From Streptomyces diastatochromogenes (GTDB taxonomy: Bacteria; Actinomycetota; Actinomycetes; Streptomycetales; Streptomycetaceae): 64,000 bases of DNA. Under the pieces are notes generated by a model. It was given only the letters and a program-made list of their open reading frames with translations. It had not been told where the DNA came from and did no database searches. The stretch is taken from positions 1,302,001 through 1,366,000 of the forward strand of contig JAPTYK010000001.1 in NCBI GenBank assembly GCA_026913215.1. Direction: 5' to 3'. Position 1 is the stretch's first letter. Each line of letters starts with the position of its first letter. Both the position numbers and the translations under genes were made by a program. Shown one piece after another: positions 1-9,577 of the stretch.

Positions 1-528
1 CTGGCGCAGGTGGCGGACGGCCTCGACGACGTTGCCGGTGCCGGCCTCGCCCTTCGAGCGGATCATGGCCGCGCCCTCGGCGATGCGGCGCAGGGCCTCG
101 CCCAGGTTGGTGGCGCCACAGACGAAGGGGGTCGTGAAGGCCCACTTGTCGGAGTGGTTGATCTCGTCGGCCGGGGTGAGGACCTCGGACTCGTCGATGT
201 AGTCGACGCCGAGGGACTGCAGGACCTGGGCCTCGACGAAGTGACCGATGCGGGACTTGGCCATGACCGGGATGGAGACCGCGCCGATGATCTCTTCGAT
301 CATGTTCGGGTCGGACATGCGGGCGACGCCGCCGTCCTTGCGGATGTCCGCGGGGACCCGCTCCAGGGCCATGACGGCCACGGCGCCGGCGTCCTCGGCG
401 ATCTTCGCCTGCTCGGCGTTGACCACGTCCATGATCACGCCGCCCTTGAGCTGCTCGGCCATGCCGCGCTTCACGCGCGCGGTGCCGGTCTCGGGGGACT
501 GGAAGGTGGTGGAAGGCGTGGTGGACAC
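1..528 (-). CDS. pdxS: Pyridoxal 5'-phosphate synthase lyase subunit PdxS (partial)
   Basis: PdxS builds the PLP ring from ribose 5-phosphate and glyceraldehyde 3-phosphate, using ammonia supplied by its glutaminase partner PdxT. Only the first 176 residues are present; the rest lies beyond the window edge. The (beta/alpha)8 lyase is recognisable from [20 protein letters not shown] near residue 30, [11 protein letters not shown], and [20 protein letters not shown]. Both lysines of the ribose-binding chemistry are visible, in [11 protein letters not shown] and [16 protein letters not shown]. The start is GTG at 526-528, with GAGG five bases upstream. No frameshift is seen. A GTGGAC inverted repeat upstream (576-614) looks like a PdxR-type operator. 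Confidence 0.96.
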   Translation of the reverse strand, partial: MSTTPSTTFQSPETGTARVKRGMAEQLKGGVIMDVVNAEQAKIAEDAGAVAVMALERVPADIRKDGGVARMSDPNMIEEIIGAVSIPVMAKSRIGHFVEAQVLQSLGVDYIDESEVLTPADEINHSDKWAFTTPFVCGATNLGEALRRIAEGAAMIRSKGEAGTGNVVEAVRHLRQ

Positions 529-575
529 GGATACCTCACTCGTGACAACGGGGGTTGACGACAAGAAGAGGAAAC

Positions 576-614
576 AGTCCACCTGGGGTCCACATCAAGG
601 GCCAATGTGGACCC
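576..614 (-). promoter_or_regulatory. Putative PdxR-type operator upstream of pdxS
   Basis: A perfect 10-bp inverted repeat (GGGTCCACAT 586-595 and ATGTGGACCC 605-614, 9-base loop) is followed by a third half-site, AGTCCACCT at 576-584. It lies 48-86 bases upstream of the pdxS start. MocR/PdxR regulators of vitamin B6 genes in Corynebacterium are reported to bind AAAGTGGWCTA-like sites, which these half-sites resemble. That a PdxR protein binds here is inference; no pdxR gene is in the window. Confidence 0.5.
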
Positions 615-643
615 GGTGGCTCGTTATCGCAGGTTTCTATGCG

Positions 644-1184
644 TCAGGCCGGACGATCAGCAAGGGCCACGGGTGGCTCGTCGTCCATTTCGAAGGCCAG
701 CGGAAAGGGGCGTGGCCTGCGAGTCTGAACCAGCGGACCTTGCGGTGGCGGCGCAGGGCGCGGGCCGCACGGACGGCGTCGTTGTGGAAGCGGCGGGCCA
801 TCGGCACCCGGCGGACGGCCGCCGCCAGCTCCCCGCGGCCTCCTCGCCGCCCGGCGCCGCCCGTACGAGCTCCACCTGCTCGGGCTCGCCGAAGACGGCC
901 CGCAGCGCCTGGCTGAGCTCGCTCTCGGCGACCTCCCGGTGGTCCTCCTCCGCCTGCCGGGCGGCGTGCGCGGCCTCGTACAGCACGATCGAGGCGGCCG
1001 GGTCGAGGACGCCGGAGGTGGCGAGCTCCTGGGTGACCGAGGCCCGTCGCAGGAGCTGCGCGTCCAGGGCGGCGCGGGCGGCGTCGATGCGGGTGTGCAG
1101 CCGGTCGAGCCGCCCGGCGGTCCAGCTCAGGTAGACGCCGATGAAGATCAGCGCGAGGACGGTCCAGATCAGGGTTTCGGTCAC
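644..1184 (-). CDS. Small membrane-anchored protein of unknown function (two frameshifts)
   Basis: One N-terminal transmembrane helix (IWTVLALIFIGVYLSWTAG) is followed by a charged, probably helical cytoplasmic region (RLDRLHTRIDAARAALDAQL), about 180 residues in all. I do not recognise a catalytic domain. The layout resembles LemA-like actinobacterial proteins, but that is a guess. Start is GTG 1182-1184 (MTETLIW). Two bases appear to be missing, near 831 (run of C) and near 706 (run of G). Repairing them joins GGEEAAG to ELAAAVRRVPMARRFHNDAV and HAPF to PLAFEMDDEPPVALADRPA before the stop at 644-646. It lies 11 bp downstream of the MBL-fold gene and may be co-transcribed with it. Confidence 0.75.
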
Positions 1185-1195
1185 GGGCGCACAGG

Positions 1196-1830
1196 CTACC
1201 GGGGCGGGGGCAGCACACCTTCCCAAAGGTCGTGGTCGTGGGCGAACAGGACACGCGCGGGGCGGCCGCCGGCGAGCTCGCCGAGCCGACCGAGCCACGG
1301 AAGGCGCGGGCTTCCGAACTCGTGCGCGAAGTCGTACGCCTGCCCGGCCAGCACCGTGATCCGGTCCCCGTGGTCGACGACCAGCGACTGGTGCCCCTCC
1401 GTGTGTCCGGGCGTCGGCACGATCCGTACGCCCGGCGCGATCTCGTGCTCGCCGTCGAGCTCCTCGTACCGGACGCCCGGCAGGAGCGAGTCGATCGTGT
1501 ACCCGCCGGCACGGGCCTCCGCGAGCTCCTTGCGCTGGACGAGCACCGGTGTGGCGGGGAATCCCTGGTTTCCGCCGATGTGGTCGAAGTGCAGGTGGCA
1601 GTTGACGACCAGGTCGACGTCGTCGGGTCCGACGCCCAGGGGGCGCCGGACCGGCCGGTAGTGCGCGTCGGTCTCCGGGGACCCCGTCCCCATCCCCGTG
1701 TCGAAGAGCACCCGCACGCCGGCGTGGCGCACGAGATAGGCGAGGACGGGCTCCTTACGGGGGTGGGGGCGGCCCATTCCTCGGCGGGGCGGGTGAAGTG
1801 GCCGAGGTCCAAGCGGGTGATCGATTCCAT
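1196..1830 (-). CDS. MBL-fold metallo-hydrolase (lactonase-like; one frameshift)
   Basis: A metallo-beta-lactamase-fold hydrolase with the zinc signature HLHFDHIGG, an upstream DTGMG, and a later histidine in PTPGHTEGH, as in the N-acyl-homoserine-lactonase-like branch. The substrate is unknown. About 211 residues once repaired. The first 20 residues (MESITRLDLGHFTRPAEEWA) are in a different frame from the body. One base is missing in the C-run near 1765, just before HPRKEPVLAYLVRHAG. A start at the internal ATG (1775-1777) would lose this conserved N-terminus, so the start is placed at 1830. It sits between the membrane-protein gene and pimA, all on the same strand. Confidence 0.85.
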
Positions 1831-1860
1831 GGGGTCAGCTTGCCCGCACGGGCGGGGCCG

Positions 1861-3015
1861 TCACAGCCCCAGACGGGCCCGCAGGCCCCCCGTGCGTTCG
1901 TCCGTGTCGACCGCCGCCGCCCCGTCGGTGACCGTCTCGTACACGGCGAGGATGTCCGCGCCGACGGTCGACCAGTCGAAGCGCCGGACGTGGGCGGAGC
2001 CGCGGGCGCTGAGTTCCGCGCGGCGGGCGGCATCGCCGAGGAGGGCGACGGCCGCGTCGGCGAGGGCCTCGGCGTCCTCGTTGGCGAAGAGTTCGCCGGC
2101 CGAGCCCTGGTCGAGGACCTGGGCGAAGGCGTCCAGGTCGGAGGCGAGGACGGGCGCGCCGGCCGAGAGGGCCTCGACGAGGATGATGCCGAAGCTCTCG
2201 CCACCGGTGTTGGGCGCCACGTACACGTCGACGCTGCGCAGCAGCCGCGCCTTGTCCTCGTCGCTGACCATGCCGAGGAACTCGACCCGGGAGCGCATCT
2301 CGGCCGGGAGGGAGGCGACCGCCTCCTCCTCGTCACCGCGTCCGGCCACGAGCAGCCGGGCCCCGGGGCGCTCGGTGAGGATCTTCGGGAGGGCCCGCAT
2401 GAGGACGGGCAGGCCCTTGCGGGGCTCGTCGATGCGGCCGATGAAGCCGAGGGTCTCGCCCTGCCACTCCTTCCTCGGCTCGGCGCGGGCGAAGAAGTCG
2501 ACGTCGACGCCGTTGGGGATGACGACGGCGTCGCCGCCGAGGTGCTCCACCAGCGTCCGGCGCGCGTACTCGCTGACCGCGATGCGGGCGCTGATCTTCT
2601 CCAGGGCGGGCTGGAGGATCGGGTACGCGGCGATCATGGCCCGGGAGCGCGGGTTCGAGGTGTGGAAGGTGGCCACGATCGGCCCCTGCGCCGCCCAGCA
2701 GGTGAGCAGCCCCAGGGAGGGCGAGGCCGGCTCGTGGATGTGGACGACGTCGAAGGTGCCGTCGTGCAGCCAGCGGCGGACCCGGGCGGCGGAGAGGAAG
2801 CCGAAGCTGAGCCGGGCCACCGAGCCGTTGTACGACACGGGGACGGCCCGGCCGGCGGAGACGACGTACGGCGGCAGCGGCGTGTCGTCGTCGGCGGGGG
2901 CGAGGACGGAGACCTCGTGGCCGAGCCGGACGAGGTGCTCGGCGAGGTCACGGATGTGGAACTGGACGCCGCCCGGCACGTCCCAGGAGTACGGGCAGAC
3001 GATCCCGATCTTCAC
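1861..3015 (-). CDS. pimA: Phosphatidylinositol alpha-mannosyltransferase PimA
   Basis: A GT4 (GT-B fold) glycosyltransferase that moves mannose from GDP-mannose to phosphatidylinositol at the cytoplasmic membrane face. This is the first step of phosphatidylinositol mannoside synthesis. 384 residues, intact. Visible motifs: KIGIVCPYSWDVPGGVQFHI at the N-terminus, IHEPASPSLGLL, HTSNPRSRAM, GFIGRIDEPRKGLPVLMRAL, and the donor-site EX7E region NTGGESFGIILVEALSAGAP. Start is GTG 3013-3015; its GTGA overlaps the stop of the acyltransferase gene by 4 bp, so the two are translationally coupled. The order pgsA-acyltransferase-pimA is the standard actinobacterial arrangement and supports the assignment over other GT4 enzymes such as MshA. 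Confidence 0.93.
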   Translation of the reverse strand: MKIGIVCPYSWDVPGGVQFHIRDLAEHLVRLGHEVSVLAPADDDTPLPPYVVSAGRAVPVSYNGSVARLSFGFLSAARVRRWLHDGTFDVVHIHEPASPSLGLLTCWAAQGPIVATFHTSNPRSRAMIAAYPILQPALEKISARIAVSEYARRTLVEHLGGDAVVIPNGVDVDFFARAEPRKEWQGETLGFIGRIDEPRKGLPVLMRALPKILTERPGARLLVAGRGDEEEAVASLPAEMRSRVEFLGMVSDEDKARLLRSVDVYVAPNTGGESFGIILVEALSAGAPVLASDLDAFAQVLDQGSAGELFANEDAEALADAAVALLGDAARRAELSARGSAHVRRFDWSTVGADILAVYETVTDGAAAVDTDERTGGLRARLGL

Positions 3016-3926
3016 GCGGCCGGCCCCTCCCGCTCGTCCAGGTCCGCGAGCCACAGTCGTTGCAGCATGTGCCAGTCCTCCGGGTGGTCCGCGATGCCTC
3101 CGGCGAACGCGTCGGCGAGCGCCTGTGTCATCACAGACGTCTTCTCGGCCCGCGTACCTGACTCGGGTACGTCGATCGGCGCGTGGATCCGCCCCTTCAT
3201 GACGGGCGTGTCGTCGTACCAGAGGGTCACCGGCAGCAGCAGCGCGCCGGTCTGCTGGGCGAGGATCGCCGGGCCGGCCGGCATCCGCGCGGTGTCCCCG
3301 AAGAAGGTGACCTCGGTGCCGGAGGCGGACAGGTCGCGGTCGGCGACGAGGCAGACCAGGCCGCCGGCCCGCAGCCGCCGCGCGAGCGTGCCGAAGGCGG
3401 AGCCGCCGGTGTGCGGCAGGACCTCCATGCCGAGGGACTCGCGGTAGGCGACGAACCGGTCGTACAGCGATTCCGGCCTGAGGCGTTCCGCGACCGTGGT
3501 GAAGGGCACGCCGAGCGAGCGGGTCACCCACACGCCCGCGAGGTCCCAGTTGGCCAGGTGCGGCAGGGCGAGGACCACCCCGCGGCCGGAGGCGAGGCCC
3601 TCCTCCAGGTAGTGGCGGTCCTTGATGTCGATGGACCGCTCGACCCGCTCCCTGCTCCAGGTCGGCAGCCGGAAGGACTCCATCCAGTACCGCATGTACG
3701 AGCGCATGCCGGCCTGCGACAGCTCGGCGAGCCGCTCGGGCGTGGCGTCCGGCACCACGCGCGCGAGGTTGGATTCGAGGCGCAGGACGCTCTTGCCGCG
3801 CCTCTTCCACGCGAGGTCGGCGATCCGCCGGCCGAGGCCCGTCGCCACCGGCTCCGGCAGCTTCTTCACGGTCGCCCAGCCGGCGCCGTACAGGCCGTCG
3901 CTCAGGCGCTCCCTCAGGGTGCTCAC
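3012..3926 (-). CDS. Phosphatidylinositol mannoside acyltransferase (LpxL/HtrB-like)
   Basis: A lysophospholipid-type acyltransferase of 304 residues that transfers a fatty acyl group to the mannose of PIM (PatA role). It has the acyltransferase HX4-5D/E-type region ALPHLANWDLAGVW near residue 130 and a second block, GLVCLVADRDLSASGTEVTF, typical of the LpxL/HtrB superfamily. The ORF can be read open far upstream, but the start is GTG 3924-3926 (STLRERLSDGLYGAGW). That start overlaps the pgsA stop in a GTGA junction. Between pgsA and pimA, it is the second gene of the PIM operon. No frameshift is seen. Confidence 0.9.
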   Translation of the reverse strand: MSTLRERLSDGLYGAGWATVKKLPEPVATGLGRRIADLAWKRRGKSVLRLESNLARVVPDATPERLAELSQAGMRSYMRYWMESFRLPTWSRERVERSIDIKDRHYLEEGLASGRGVVLALPHLANWDLAGVWVTRSLGVPFTTVAERLRPESLYDRFVAYRESLGMEVLPHTGGSAFGTLARRLRAGGLVCLVADRDLSASGTEVTFFGDTARMPAGPAILAQQTGALLLPVTLWYDDTPVMKGRIHAPIDVPESGTRAEKTSVMTQALADAFAGGIADHPEDWHMLQRLWLADLDEREGPAA

Positions 3927-4585
3927 GAGGCCGCCCCGCCGCCCGCGGCGGAGGCGGCGTCCGCCTCGGCCGATTCCCGGCGCACGGTCACGACACGCTG
4001 GCCCAGGGTGACGGCGCTGCCGACGGCCACGATCCACAGGGCGATCGGCAGCAGGACCTCGACCCCGGGCACGCCGAACGTGTGAAGTCCGGCGAGGCCG
4101 GCGGCGACCAGCGAGATCACGAGGCGCTCGGCGCGCTCGACGAGGCCGTTCACGGCGACGGGCAGGCCGATCGATTCTCCGCGGGCCTTGGTGTACGAGA
4201 CGACCTGGCCGCTCGCCAGGCAGAAGATCGCCACGGCGCACAGGATGTTGTCGTCGCCCTTGCCCGCGTACCAGAGCGCGAAGCCGCCGAAGATCGCGCC
4301 GTCGGCGACCCGGTCGAGCGTCGAGTCGAGGAAGGCGCCCCAGCGGCTGGAGATCCCCGCCTGCCGGGCCATGTTGCCGTCGACGAGGTCGGAGAAGACG
4401 AACAGGGTGATGACGATCGTGCCCCAGAAGAACTCTCCGCGGGGGAAGAAGACCAGCGCACCGGCCATCACCCCCGCCGTGCCGATGAGCGTGACCGCGT
4501 CGGGGCTGACGCCCCGGCGGAGCAGAAACGCGGCGAACGGTGTGAGGACACGCGTGAAAAAGGCACGCGCGTACTTGTTCAGCAT
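3923..4585 (-). CDS. pgsA: Phosphatidylinositol phosphate synthase PgsA (CDP-alcohol phosphatidyltransferase)
   Basis: An integral membrane CDP-alcohol phosphatidyltransferase of 220 residues. It condenses CDP-diacylglycerol with inositol phosphate to give PI phosphate, the precursor of the PIMs made by the next two genes. The signature D-x2-D-G-x2-A-R-x8-G-x3-D-x3-D is complete: DLVDGNMARQ, then SSRWGAFLDSTLD, near residues 66-91. Several hydrophobic helices flank it (VTLIGTAGVMAGALVFF, TIVITLFVF, IALWIVAVGSAV). Other class members, such as phosphatidylglycerophosphate synthase, share the signature; the PIM operon context decides the name. It is divergent from the EF-G-like gene across a 292-bp gap. 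Confidence 0.92.
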   Translation of the reverse strand: MLNKYARAFFTRVLTPFAAFLLRRGVSPDAVTLIGTAGVMAGALVFFPRGEFFWGTIVITLFVFSDLVDGNMARQAGISSRWGAFLDSTLDRVADGAIFGGFALWYAGKGDDNILCAVAIFCLASGQVVSYTKARGESIGLPVAVNGLVERAERLVISLVAAGLAGLHTFGVPGVEVLLPIALWIVAVGSAVTLGQRVVTVRRESAEADAASAAGGGAAS

Positions 4586-4877
4586 GGCCTTCCCGAGGTT
4601 CGGTGGGCCGCGCGGCCCCTACGACCACCGGCTCACCCATCGTAGCCACGAGCGTCCCGGGGTACCGGCGGGCACCCGCCCCGCCACGTCGGCGTCCCGC
4701 CGACGGTCCCCTCGGCGGTCCCTCCGGGGGGTGGCGCGTGTACGACGTATGGACGCGTCCTGACGACGGTGCAAAGCTCGAAGGACCACCGCGGGCACCG
4801 CAGGAGCCGTACCGCGACACACCACTCCCCGCGCCCGCGTCCCGCCGCACCGTGCGAGCAGTCGGGAGGAACACATC

Positions 4878-7090
4878 ATGGGTGACAAGGCGAAGACCCC
4901 CGCCGGGGCCGCCGGCAGGGCTCCTACGGCCGACCGGCCCTCGGACATCCGGAACGTGGTGCTGGTCGGCCACAGCGGGTCGGGCAAGACGACCCTCGTC
5001 GAGGCCCTCGCGCAGACCGCCGGAGCGGTCAACCGGGCCGGTCGGGTCGAGGACGGCGGCACCGTCTCCGACTACGACGAGATCGAGCACCGCCAGCAGC
5101 GGTCCGTCCAGCTCTCCCTCGTCCCGGTCGGCTGGGACGGATACAAGATCAACCTCCTCGACACCCCGGGTACGCCGACTTCGTCGGGGAGCTGAGGGCC
5201 GGTCTGCGCGCGGCGGACGCGGCCCTCTTCGTCGTCTCGGCCGCCCAGGAGGCCGACGCCGTCGCCGCCTCCACCCGCATGATCTGGGAGGAGTGCGCCG
5301 CCGTCGGCATGCCCCGCGCCATCGTCGTCACGCACCTCGACACGGCCCGCACCGACTTCACCGAGCTCACCGCCGTCTGCGCCGGGCTCTTCGGCCGGGA
5401 CGACCCCGACGCGGTCCTCCCCCTGTACCTGCCGGTGCGCGGCGCCGAGGGCGCCGACGGGCACGCGCCCGCCACCGGCCTGGTCGGCCTGCTGTCGGAG
5501 CGGATCTTCGACTACTCCTCCGGTACGCGCCGGGAGGACCCGCCCGACGAGGCGCAGCGGGAGCTCATCCCGGAGGCCCGCGCCCGGCTCATCGAGGGGA
5601 TCATCGCCGAGAGCGAGGACGAGACCCTCATGGACCGGTACCTCGGCGGGGAGGAGATCGACCTGAAGACCCTCGTCGACGACCTGGAGAAGGCCGTCGC
5701 CCGGGGCGCCTTCCACCCGGTGCTCGCGGCCGCCCCGCCGCCGACGGCGGGACGCAGGGCTGGGCACCCTCGAACTCCTGGAGCTGATCACCGGCGGCTT
5801 CCCCTCCCCCCTGGAGCACGAGGTGCCCGCCGTCACCACCCCGGACGGCCGCTCCCGCCCCCCGCTCGCCTGCGACCCCGACGGGCCGCTGGTGGCCGAG
5901 GTCGTCAAGACGGCCGCCGACCCCTATGTGGGCCGGGTCTCCCTGGTCCGGGTCTTCTCGGGCACCCTGCGTCCCGACGAGACGGTGCACGTCTCCGGTC
6001 ACGGCCTCGTCGACCCGTCCCACGACGGTCACGAGCTCCACGAGGCGGACGAGCGGATCGGCGGGCTCACCTCTCCGTTCGGCCGGCAGCAGCGCCCGCT
6101 CGCGGAGTGCATCGCCGGAGACCTCGCCTGCGTCGCCCGCCTCGGCCGCGCGGAGACCGGCGACACCGTCTCCGCCAGGACGATCCGCTCCTGATGGAGC
6201 CGTGGACCATGCCGGAGCCGCTGCTCCCGCTGGCCGTCCAGGCGCACGGCAAGGCCGACGAGGACCGGCTCTCGCAGGGCCTGGCCCGGCTGGTGGCGGA
6301 GGACCCGACGCTGCGGCTCGAACAGAACCAGGACACCCGGCAGGTGGTGCTGTGGTGCCTGGGCGAGGCCCATCAGGACGTCGCCCTGGAGCGCCTGCGC
6401 GGCCGGTACGGGGTGCAGGTCGACGCCGTGCCGTACAAGGTGGCGCTGCGCGAGACCTTCGGCGCCGCCGCCTCGGGCCGGGGGCGGCACGTGAAGCAGT
6501 CCGGCGGCCACGGCCAGTACGCCATCTGCGAGATCGACGTGGAGCCGCTGCCGCCGGGCAGCGGCATCGAGTTCGTGGACAAGGTGGTCGGCGGGGCCGT
6601 CCCGCGCCAGTTCGTCCCCTCGGTCGAGAAGGGGATACGGGCGCAGGCCGCGCGCGGTCTGGCCACCGGTCATCCGCTCGTCGACATCCGGGTCACCCTG
6701 CGGGACGGCAAGGCGCACTCGGTGGACTCCTCCGACGCCGCCTTCCAGACGGCCGGGGCGCTCGCGCTGCGGGAGGCGGCCGCCGACGTGCCCGTCCACC
6801 TGCTCGAACCGGTCGCCGAGGTCGAGGTCCTCGTCCCCGACGAGTACGTCGGCCCGGTCATGAGCGACCTGTCGGGGCGGCGCGGCCGGGTGGTCGGCAC
6901 CGATCAGGCGGGCCCCGGGCGCACCGTGGTCAGGGCCGAGGTGCCGGAGATCGAGATCGGGCGGTACGCGATCGACCTGCGGTCGGTCTCGCACGGCACG
7001 GGACGGTTCGACCGCACGTACGTCCGGCACGAGCCGATGCCGCCGCACCTGGCGGAGAAGATCCGCGAACAGGCCGAAAAGGGCTCCTAG
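4878..7090 (+). CDS. EF-G-like GTPase (EF-G2 type; several frameshifts)
   Basis: A translation-factor GTPase with the full EF-G domain order: P-loop GHSGSGKTT near residue 35, switch region DTPGYADFVGEL, the THLD nucleotide-binding motif, a beta-barrel domain II (KTAADPYVGRVSLVRVFSGT), domain IV (QSGGHGQYAICEIDVEPLPP) and a C-terminal domain V. It is the second EF-G-like protein found in actinobacteria beside true FusA; its role is unclear. Start is ATG 4878 with GGAGGA just upstream. Bases appear to be missing near 5168 (CCGGG), 5735-5762 and 6180; repairing them gives a continuous protein of about 738 residues. A strong hairpin follows at 7112-7141. It is divergent from the PIM operon. Confidence 0.9.
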
Positions 7091-7111
7091 TTGACGGAGC
7101 GACGGGGAGGT

Positions 7112-7141
7112 ACGTCCGCCCGGCGGCCGCCGGGCGGACGT
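7112..7141 (+). terminator. Hairpin terminator after the EF-G-like gene
   Basis: A perfect palindromic stem (ACGTCCGCCCGGC pairs with GCCGGGCGGACGT) lies 22 bases past the stop codon. There is no clear T-run, as is common in Streptomyces. Confidence 0.7.
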
Positions 7142-7266
7142 CATTCGGCCGACGACATCCACAGGCCGTGACGCATCCTGCCCCGCCCGGTTACGCTGTG
7201 GTGCCCAGCTCAGAAGGTGTGCGGGGCGCGGCAGTTGGGAACAGCCCGCACAGGTACTCGCGCGCG

Positions 7267-8921
7267 ATGGGGGCGGCAGTGGCGATCGACGGTTTTGGAC
7301 CCGGGGCGCAGATCCCCCTGCAGAACACGGGCGGCGGCACGGGCGCGACGAACGCGCTCGCGTCGGCCGCGTACCGGGACAGTCCCCTGAAGACGATCCA
7401 GGAAGCCGACAACGACCTCTACAAGACCGCGGTCAAGGAGGGAAGTGGGGGCTGTTCAGCCCCGACCTCGGCGAGGCCTTCTCCCGCGCGGTCCAGGTCC
7501 GGATGCTCGGCGGCGCCCGCAAGGCCCTGATCCAGTCCTTCGGGGCCGAGCCGCAGCCGGTCGTCGAGCACTGCCTGGCCGCCACCCACCTCCGCCGGCA
7601 GCGCGACATCAAGCTGACCCTGGTCACCTTCTTCTGCGGTGTCCTGTTCCTGCCGGGTCTGCTGCTCTGGCTCGGGGTCATCCAGCTCCGCCGCCTGGTC
7701 GCCGGCTCGGACAACAAGCGCAACAGCGCCGTGGGCACGGCCCTCCTCTGGGCCGCCGGGATCTTCGCCGTGCTCGTCCTGCTCAAGCTGCCCTTCGACG
7801 GGATCCTGCCGAACTACCTGCGCGCGATGGTCGTCGCCCCGGTCGTCGGCTGGTACCTCGCGAGCCGGATCTGCCTGAACGCCGCCGTCGACCTGCGGGA
7901 GCGGTGGACCGGGCTGCTCGGCGGCGGCGGGGTCGGCCCCCACGTCCCCAAGTCCGTCCCCCAGGACCCGGGCGAGAAGTCGGCGGAGGCGCTCCGGCTC
8001 AACCTGGAGAAGCTCTCCGCCGAGCAGCAGTCGAACATCGTCTTCTACGCCGGCGGCAAGGGCATCCTCGGCCTGGGCCCCCGCTGGGGCAGCTGGACGC
8101 TCGCCGAGAACCTCGCCCCCAAGCCCGGCAAGGAGATCCACGCGTTCCGCTCCTGGGACGTCGTCCGCAAGATCCACGACGAGCTGGCGCTGCTCGACCG
8201 CGGCGCGCTCAAGACCGGCTTCCCCAAGCCGACCGTCAAGCACTGGATCGTCTCCTCGGTAGGCGAGGGCGCGGACGAGGTCACCCGTCCCGAGAGCGAC
8301 AACATCGTCCACTACCAGGTCAAGCCGCACGAGATACAGCGGATCTGCAACGAGCAGCAGTTCGACTCGGGCAACCGCTACTACCTCGGCGTCCAGTTCA
8401 CCCTGTACGACGGCAACCTGGTCCTCACGATGATGGTCACCGTCACCTCGCTCCACGACACCCTGCGGATCGAGGTCACCGGTCACGCGCTCGGCCCCGT
8501 CCACGGCCTGTTCACCACGAAGCCGAAGGCGAAGACCAGGGAGGTCGCCAAGACCGTCCGCTTCTGGGAGACGAAGGAGATCCAGCAGCCGCTGCTGACC
8601 ACGAACGACATCGTGCGGCTCGCGGTGCGCGCCCCGCTCACCTGGTACCCGCCGGTCCTGGACTTCCTCGGCGGCAAGATGTCCCTGCCCGAGCCCTTCG
8701 GCCTGCGGCACGTCTGGGCCGGTCCGCCCTGGAAGAACCGCTTCATGGCCGACGACGCCATCCGCATGGCCACGCCCGTGCTCCGCGCCGTCCACGCCGC
8801 GACGCTCAAGGTGCTCGACGAGCACAACGTGGACACGGAGCGCTTCCTCAACCGCTCGCTCGTGCTGAGCGGCGGCGTCCAGGACCCGGGTCCGAAGAGG
8901 GCCGACGTCTACGACGCCTGA
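7267..8921 (+). CDS. Conserved membrane protein of unknown function (one frameshift)
   Basis: About 551 residues with three hydrophobic segments in the first third (LTLVTFFCGVLFLPGLLLWL, AVGTALLWAAGIFAVLVLL, AMVVAPVVGWYLASRI), then a long soluble C-terminal region (IVFYAGGKGILGLGPRWGSW, FWETKEIQQPLLTTNDIVRL). No known enzyme motif is seen. The start is ATG 7267 (or the in-frame GTG 12 bases later). The first 60 residues, up to TAVKEG, are in another frame from the body. One G missing in the GAGGGAAG run near 7442 restores EGKWGLFSPDLGEAFSRAV and a continuous protein. Its position between the EF-G-like and HIT genes matches the conserved Streptomyces order as I remember it. The function is not inferable from sequence. 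Confidence 0.82.
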
Positions 8922-8948
8922 CCCGGGTCCCGCACGGCGTCCGCGGGG

Positions 8949-9500
8949 TCAGAGGGTGGCCGGCCAGGCGTCGGCCAGCATCTTCCGGGTGTCGGCGAGG
9001 AGCTGCGGCAGCACCTTGGTGTGACCGACGACCGGCATGAAGTTGGTGTCCCCGCCCCAGCGGGGCACCAGGTGCTGGTGCAGGTGCGCGGCGATGCCGG
9101 CGCCCGCGACGGCCCCCTGGTTCATGCCGATGTTGAAGCCGTGCGCGCCGGACGCCGCCCGCAGCGCGACCATCGCGCGCTTGGTGAAGGCGGCGAGCTC
9201 GACCGTCTCCGCCTCGTCGAGGTCGGTGTAGTCGGCGACGTGCCGGTACGGGACGACCATCAGGTGACCGCCGTTGTACGGGTAGAGGTTGAGCACCGCG
9301 TACACGCTCTGGCCGCGCGCGATCACGAGGCCGTCCTCGTCGGACTTCGACGGAATGGAGCAGAACGGACAACCGTCCTCGGCCCCCGGCCCGGTCGGCT
9401 TGTTCTCGCCCTGGATGTAGGCCATCCGGTGAGGCGTCCACAGGCGCTGGAACGCGTCCTGCGTCCCCACTCCGATCTGCTGTTCCGGCTCAGTCGTCAT
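8949..9500 (-). CDS. HIT-family hydrolase
   Basis: A histidine-triad protein of about 183 residues. The nucleotide-hydrolase motif HLHQHLVPRW is complete near residue 140, and a zinc-type pair CPFC lies near residue 48. The family cleaves nucleotide phosphate bonds such as AP4A or adenylylated substrates. The proteins closest in layout are Ap4A phosphorylase-like actinobacterial HIT proteins. The start is uncertain: ATG 9498-9500 (MTTEPEQQIGVG) is used, while an in-frame ATG at 9510-9512 adds MLLS. Neither has a strong ribosome site. Intact reading frame. It converges with the membrane-protein gene and is divergent from the channel gene. Confidence 0.88.
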   Translation of the reverse strand: MTTEPEQQIGVGTQDAFQRLWTPHRMAYIQGENKPTGPGAEDGCPFCSIPSKSDEDGLVIARGQSVYAVLNLYPYNGGHLMVVPYRHVADYTDLDEAETVELAAFTKRAMVALRAASGAHGFNIGMNQGAVAGAGIAAHLHQHLVPRWGGDTNFMPVVGHTKVLPQLLADTRKMLADAWPATL

Positions 9501-9577
9501 GCTGAGCAGCATATTGCGTCGTCCGTTCGGAACGTGTCGCCGGGGCGGGAGATCCATGGAGCGGCCATGCTGACCGG

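Noticed and set aside
5160..6193. The EF-G-like gene as a pseudogene
   Set aside because: All GTPase and later domains are conserved across the breaks and each break is a single-base change in a G/C run.
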